Shown: positions 4,582-7,488 of the stretch, piece by piece
How the letters are laid out: each line of letters starts with the position of its first letter
How positions within the stretch are numbered: the stretch's first letter is position 1
NCBI GenBank assembly: GCA_016217625.1
Contig: JACRHK010000039.1
Coordinates: forward strand, 1-7,488
Direction: 5' to 3'
From: Nitrospirota bacterium
GTDB lineage: Bacteria > Nitrospirota > RBG-16-64-22 > JACRHK01
DNA length: 7,488 bases
The notes under the pieces: model-generated
Seen by the model: the letters and a program-made list of their open reading frames with translations, nothing else
The model's database searches: none
Told to the model about the DNA's origin: nothing
Position numbers and translations under genes: made by a program

Positions 4582-6285
4582 ATGCTCGCCCTCGAATCCC
4601 TGATCCCCATTGCCCGGGGAGAAGCGCCGGCCGACCTGGTGCTCAAAGGCGGACAGATCCTCAATGTCTGCACGGGCGAGATCCATCCCGGCGACTTGGC
4701 CATCGCGCAGGGGCGGATTGTCGGATGGGGCGAGTACGAAGGCCGCGAGGTCGTCGACGTCTCGGGGCTGTACCTGGCGCCCGGTTTCATCGACGGGCAT
4801 CTCCACTTGGAAAGCAGCCACCTGACGCCGGAGGAGTTCGCCCGCATCGCCGTGGCCCGCGGCACCACGGCCGTCGTCTGCGACCCTCATGAGATCGCCA
4901 ACGTCCTGGGGCAGACGGGGATCGCCTACTTCCTGGGAGCCGCCCGCCGCCTTCCACTGGACCTTTACCTGATGCTCTCTTCCTGCGTTCCTTCCACGGA
5001 ATTGGAAACCTCCGGCGCGCGCCTCACGGCCGCCCACCTGACCCCCCTGATGGGGATGGAGGGGGTCTGGGGGTTGGGCGAGATGATGAACGTGCGGGGG
5101 GTGCTCGACCGCGACCCGGACGTGCTGGCGAAGATTCGTTCGGCGAGAGGGAAACGCGTGGACGGCCATGCTCCCGGCTGTTCGGGGAAGGACCTCAATG
5201 CCTATCGTCTGGCGGGAATCGCCTCGGACCATGAGGCGACAAGCTGGGAAGAAGGGCTGGAAAAGCTCCGCAAGGGGTTCTGGCTCATGATCCGGGAGGG
5301 AACGACGGAGCAGAACCTGAGCGACCTCATCGGTCTCGTCACCCCCCAGGCGGCGCGCCGCTGCCTCCTGATCTCCGACGACCGCTCCCCCCTGGATCTC
5401 GTCCGGGAAGGCCACCTGGATGCCACGTTGCGGAAAACCATCGCCCGCGGCCTGGATCCCGTGCGCGCCATGCAATTGGTCACCCTGAACCCCGCGGAAT
5501 ACTTCGGCCTCCAGGAGGTGGGCGCCCTGATCCCCGGCCACTGGGCCGACCTCGTCGTATTCGAGGGGTTGGAAAAGATCGCGGTGCGCCGCGTCTACAA
5601 ACGGGGGAAACTCGTGGCGCAAGACGGCCGCGCCCTCGAAGCGATCCCCCCGCTTCCCCCGCCGACCACGCGCCTCAACGTCCGGTGGGGAGGCGTCCGG
5701 TCCCTGAAGGTCCCGGCGCGAAGCCGGAAGATGAAGGTGATTGTCGCCCAGGCCGGCCAGATCCTCACCGAGCAGGAGACCCATCCGCCCACGGTGTACG
5801 GGGGAGAGGCCGTGGCCGATCCCGAGCGCGACCTCCTGAAGCTCGCCGTCCTCGAGCGTCATCACGGCACGGGGAACATGGGGATCGGGTTCGTCCGGGG
5901 GTTCGGCCTGCGGCAAGGGGCCCTGGCTTCCACCGTCGCCCACGACGCCCACAACCTCATCGTCGTAGGGGCCAGCGATGCCGAGATGGCTGCAGCCGTC
6001 GAGGCGGTGATCAACATGGAAGGGGGTCTCGCCGTGGTGCGGGGGAATAACGTGCTGGCCACGCTTCCACTCCCCGTGGGAGGCCTGATCTCGCCGCAGC
6101 CGGCTGAAGAAGTCGCGCAGGCGATGGAGCGGCTCCTCCAGGCGACCGCCCGACTCGGCAGCCGCCTGGAGAACCCCTTTATGACGCTGTCGTTCCTCGC
6201 GCTCCCCGTCGTGCCGAAGCTCAAGCTCACGGACAAAGGGCTCGTGGATGTCGAGCAGGGCGCCCTCGTCCCGCTGTTTGATTAA
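4582..6285 (+). CDS. ade: Adenine deaminase
   Basis: Metal-dependent amidohydrolase converting adenine to hypoxanthine and ammonia (purine salvage), cytoplasmic. At 567 residues it has the usual two-domain length. Landmarks: PADLVLKGGQILNV (16-29), the metal motif GFIDGHLHLESSH (H73, H75), CDPHEIANV (100-108), SSCVPST (133-139), GLGEMMN (164-170, E167), DGHAPG (H196), SDHE (H217) and SDDRSP (265-270, the catalytic Asp region). The C-terminal adenine-deaminase domain runs from roughly residue 355, including VAHDAHNLIVVGA and the closing LSFLALPVVPKLKLTD. The ATG at 4582 follows AAAGG (4571-4575) by six bases and directly follows heptamer array B. The rest of the purine pathway is absent from the window, so regulation is unclear. 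Confidence 0.97.
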   Translation: MLALESLIPIARGEAPADLVLKGGQILNVCTGEIHPGDLAIAQGRIVGWGEYEGREVVDVSGLYLAPGFIDGHLHLESSHLTPEEFARIAVARGTTAVVCDPHEIANVLGQTGIAYFLGAARRLPLDLYLMLSSCVPSTELETSGARLTAAHLTPLMGMEGVWGLGEMMNVRGVLDRDPDVLAKIRSARGKRVDGHAPGCSGKDLNAYRLAGIASDHEATSWEEGLEKLRKGFWLMIREGTTEQNLSDLIGLVTPQAARRCLLISDDRSPLDLVREGHLDATLRKTIARGLDPVRAMQLVTLNPAEYFGLQEVGALIPGHWADLVVFEGLEKIAVRRVYKRGKLVAQDGRALEAIPPLPPPTTRLNVRWGGVRSLKVPARSRKMKVIVAQAGQILTEQETHPPTVYGGEAVADPERDLLKLAVLERHHGTGNMGIGFVRGFGLRQGALASTVAHDAHNLIVVGASDAEMAAAVEAVINMEGGLAVVRGNNVLATLPLPVGGLISPQPAEEVAQAMERLLQATARLGSRLENPFMTLSFLALPVVPKLKLTDKGLVDVEQGALVPLFD

Positions 6286-6312
6286 TCGTCGCGTCGTCGG
6301 CTGGAAAGACGC

Positions 6313-6361
6313 GTCCCAATCTAGACCTCGGACATTGGACCTCGGACATCGGACTTCATCC
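6313..6361. repeat. Heptamer array C (NNNGGAC units)
   Basis: In-phase 7-bp units: GTCCCAA, TCTAGAC, CTCGGAC, ATTGGAC, CTCGGAC, ATCGGAC, TTCATCC. Four share the core GGAC with three free leading bases. The first unit is the inverse type (its complement is TTGGGAC), and GTCCCAAT can pair with ATTGGAC across a bulge. The array lies between the convergent ade and ferredoxin genes, and its last unit overlaps the ferredoxin stop codon (6356-6358). Confidence 0.7.
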
Positions 6362-6682
6362 CCACACCTCATCCGGCAGGCGGAGGCGCTCCACCGGCTT
6401 TCCCTGCATGAGGTGCTCGGTCACCATCGTGGGGACATCCTCCCGCCGCACCCGTTGGTACCAGACCCCGTCCGGATAGACAATCACGGTCGGACCTAAC
6501 ATGCAGGGCCCGGTGCAGGTGGAACCGGTCACGAGGACTTTCTCAAAGAGATTCCTCTGCTGGAGTTCCTCGAAGAACTGCATGAGGACCTCCTGGCTGC
6601 CTTTCTCGGCGCAGGACCCCCGCGGATGGCCCGGCGGCCGCGAGTTGGTGCAGACAATCACATGAAATTGAGGTTTCGGCAT
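6356..6682 (-). CDS. Thioredoxin-like [2Fe-2S] ferredoxin
   Basis: A 108-residue protein of the thioredoxin-fold [2Fe-2S] ferredoxin family, a small soluble electron carrier also found as a domain of NADH dehydrogenase and hydrogenase subunits. The four expected cluster cysteines are present: C11 in VIVCTNSRPP, C24 in PRGSC, and C56 and C60 in GSTCTGPC. The family ending VWYQRVRREDVPTMVTEHLMQGKPVERL is also seen. The ATG at 6682 is chosen because GAGAGGAG precedes it by about six bases; a TTG six codons further upstream would include that ribosome site in the coding region. The gene is convergent with ade, divergent from perR, and has its own strong promoter. The redox partner is not in the window; proximity to perR and rubrerythrin suggests a role in redox or oxidative-stress metabolism, by inference. 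Confidence 0.92.
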   Translation of the reverse strand: MPKPQFHVIVCTNSRPPGHPRGSCAEKGSQEVLMQFFEELQQRNLFEKVLVTGSTCTGPCMLGPTVIVYPDGVWYQRVRREDVPTMVTEHLMQGKPVERLRLPDEVWG

Positions 6683-6766
6683 TGCACGCTCCTCTCTCAA
6701 TCAGGGGATGTTGTTGAACGAGCTTCAGCAAACAGCACGACGTTAACAGGAATTGGAAACGTGTCT

Positions 6767-6795
6767 ACTATACGGGAGTAGAATGAGAATGTCAA
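6767..6795 (-). promoter_or_regulatory. Strong sigma70-type promoter of the ferredoxin gene
   Basis: On the minus strand TTGACA (6795-6790), a 17-bp spacer, then TATAGT (6772-6767; five of six -10 bases). Transcription would begin near 6760, giving a leader of about 80 bases before the ATG. Read on the + strand, the spacer includes AGAATGAGAAT, which resembles the left part of a Fur/PerR box; this is weak. Confidence 0.75.
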
Positions 6796-6829
6796 CCAGA
6801 TCAACGGGTTATATGCCTTAATTTTTTTC

Positions 6830-6858
6830 TTGACTTATATAATAAGAATAGTTATCAT
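6830..6858 (+). promoter_or_regulatory. Promoter of perR
   Basis: TTGACT (6830-6835, five of six -35 bases), a 17-bp spacer, then TATCAT (6853-6858, five of six -10 bases), set in a strongly AT-rich stretch unlike the surrounding sequence. Transcription would start near 6865, about 33 bases ahead of the ATG at 6898. Confidence 0.75.
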
Positions 6859-6865
6859 TATTATC
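6847..6865 (-). promoter_or_regulatory. Fur/PerR-box-like operator over the perR -10 region
   Basis: On the minus strand the 19-mer beginning GATAATAATGATAAC matches the classical Fur consensus (GATAATGATAATCATTATC) at 14 of 19 positions. PerR boxes of Firmicutes are closely related in sequence. It covers the -10 element of perR, so a bound repressor would block RNA polymerase. Autoregulation of perR, and through it the downstream rubrerythrin gene, is the likely purpose. Confidence 0.65.
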
Positions 6866-6897
6866 AATGAAACAATTCCTGTTTTTTCAGGTTGAAA

Positions 6898-7398
6898 ATG
6901 ATTGAAGAGCGGATGAGGAAAGATTTACAATCGGTGCGGGTGGACCTGGCGTCCAAGGGGATGCGCCTGACGAAGCAGCGTCAGGTCATCCTCGAGATCG
7001 TCCAGAAGACACAGAGCCACCCCGACGCAGACTGGATCTATGAGCAGGTTCGCAAGCGGATCCCGCACGTGAGCCTGGGCACCGTCTACCGGACGCTCGG
7101 CCTCCTGCGGGACAGCGGCCTCCTCCGGGAGCTGCAACGGGGCGCCACTGCCCGGTACGACGGCAATACCACCCAACACCATCATCTGACCTGCATCCGG
7201 TGTGGCCGGGTGTCGGACGTGACCCTCGCGGCGGAAGAGCAGCTCCTGCGGGCCTACCGCCTTCCCGACGCGTTTGTGATGCACGACGTGCAGGTCGATT
7301 TCTTTGGATACTGTTCCACCTGTCAAGCGCTTCATAAGCCATCAACCGTCAGCTTTCAGCTCTCAGCCTCTGAAATTGAGCAAAAAGCGGAAAGCTGA
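6898..7398 (+). CDS. perR: Peroxide-responsive Fur-family repressor (PerR-type)
   Basis: A 166-residue Fur-family metalloregulator. The N-terminal winged helix includes GMRLTKQRQVILEIV (21-35) and HVSLGTVYRTLGLLRDSGLL (57-76). The C-terminal metal-binding part has RYDGN, HHHLTC and GYCSTC. Aligned by eye with Bacillus PerR, the five regulatory-metal ligands are all present as H41, D88, H94, H96 and D107, and the Zn site as C99/C102 and C139/C142. Asp at 107, where Fur has Glu, favours peroxide sensing over iron sensing. A rubrerythrin gene follows directly, the classic PerR target. ATG 6898 is preferred (AGG six bases upstream); TTG 6892 and ATG 6913 are alternatives. Residues 148-166 extend past the normal family end and are encoded by heptamer array D. 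Confidence 0.92.
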   Translation: MIEERMRKDLQSVRVDLASKGMRLTKQRQVILEIVQKTQSHPDADWIYEQVRKRIPHVSLGTVYRTLGLLRDSGLLRELQRGATARYDGNTTQHHHLTCIRCGRVSDVTLAAEEQLLRAYRLPDAFVMHDVQVDFFGYCSTCQALHKPSTVSFQLSASEIEQKAES

Positions 7399-7414
7399 AT
7401 GCTGATCGCTGAGA
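7340..7414. repeat. Heptamer array D: two inverted halves around a 19-bp centre
   Basis: Left units: CATCAAC, CGTCAGC, TTTCAGC, TCTCAGC (7340-7367). Centre: 7368-7386. Right units: GCGGAAA, GCTGAAT, GCTGATC, GCTGAGA (7387-7414). The cores TCAGC and GCTGA are complementary, so the halves can pair core to core with two-base mismatches between. The left half and centre are translated as the C-terminal tail of PerR, and the perR stop TGA (7396-7398) lies within the unit GCTGAAT. It shares its core with array A. Confidence 0.85.
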
Positions 7415-7425
7415 ACTAAACTACG

Positions 7426-7436
7426 AAAGGAGGTGA
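7426..7436 (+). promoter_or_regulatory. Near-perfect ribosome binding site of the rubrerythrin gene
   Basis: AAAGGAGGTGA is an uninterrupted match to the complement of the bacterial 16S rRNA 3' end. GGAGG ends seven bases before the ATG at 7441. It is stronger than the perR site, suggesting much higher translation of the downstream gene from a shared transcript. Confidence 0.85.
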
Positions 7437-7440
7437 CAAT

Positions 7441-7488
7441 ATGGCAAAGTCCCTGAAAGACAGCAAGACCCTGGCGAACCTCAAGGAG
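7441..7488 (+). CDS. Probable rubrerythrin, N-terminus only (partial)
   Basis: Sixteen codons, MAKSLKDSKTLANLKE, run to the window edge. The pattern SLK-x-SKT-x-x-NLKE matches the start of many rubrerythrins, which normally continue with a di-iron helix around AFAGESQANRRY. Rubrerythrins are cytoplasmic di-iron peroxidases that use reduced rubredoxin or related donors to reduce hydrogen peroxide. Position 42 bases after perR on the same strand, with no obvious promoter between, supports co-transcription and PerR control. The identification rests on a short N-terminus plus context; none of the metal ligands is visible here. Confidence 0.75.
   Translation, partial: MAKSLKDSKTLANLKE

Noticed and set aside
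4540..6372. A 610-codon open frame on the minus strand opposite ade
   Set aside because: It is the antisense shadow of a clear adenine deaminase with all catalytic motifs; its translation is low-complexity and matches no family I recognise.

Overview
The window is GC-rich chromosomal DNA from a bacterium. It makes tetrapyrroles by the C5 route (hemL) and carries a PerR-type peroxide regulator directly ahead of a rubrerythrin gene, a pairing usual in anaerobes and microaerophiles. The style (GC-rich, very strong AGGAGG ribosome sites, degenerate heptamer repeats between genes) would fit Nitrospirota or Methylomirabilota-like lineages, but nothing here fixes the taxon; that is inference.

Layout. 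1-773 (-): 5' part of hemL, running off the left edge. 774-3861: what was a divergent promoter region between hemL and a response regulator, now split by a nested pair of insertion sequences. The outer element (about 885-3770) has an rve/DDE transposase and doubled 18-bp terminal repeats. Its transposase gene is dead: it has an amber codon at codon 7 and is cut by a complete IS256-family element (about 1456-2889) whose own transposase (1555-2769) looks intact. 3862-4475: a stand-alone receiver-domain protein translationally coupled to a small DUF3553-like protein. 4582-6285: adenine deaminase (ade). 6356-6682 (-): thioredoxin-like [2Fe-2S] ferredoxin. 6898-7398: PerR. 7441-end: first 16 codons of a probable rubrerythrin. 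The ferredoxin and perR genes are divergent; each has a good sigma70-type promoter, and the perR promoter overlaps a Fur/PerR-box-like sequence.

The least ordinary signal is a set of degenerate 7-bp tandem arrays in four intergenic places: 821-848 plus 3782-3795 (split by the outer IS), 4483-4566, 6313-6361 and 7340-7414. Each has its own fixed core (TCAGC, GGAGG/CCTCNAT-like, GGAC, TCAGC) with free positions between the cores. At least the second and fourth read as two inverted halves, so they could fold into long stems with periodic mismatches. The last array supplies the final 19 codons of perR. I do not recognise a named repeat family for these.

A second notable structure is the leader of the IS256-type transposase, where the Shine-Dalgarno is buried in a long hairpin whose 5' arm would be missing from transcripts started at a candidate internal promoter. 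That is the layout expected of a device that silences transposase on read-through transcripts.
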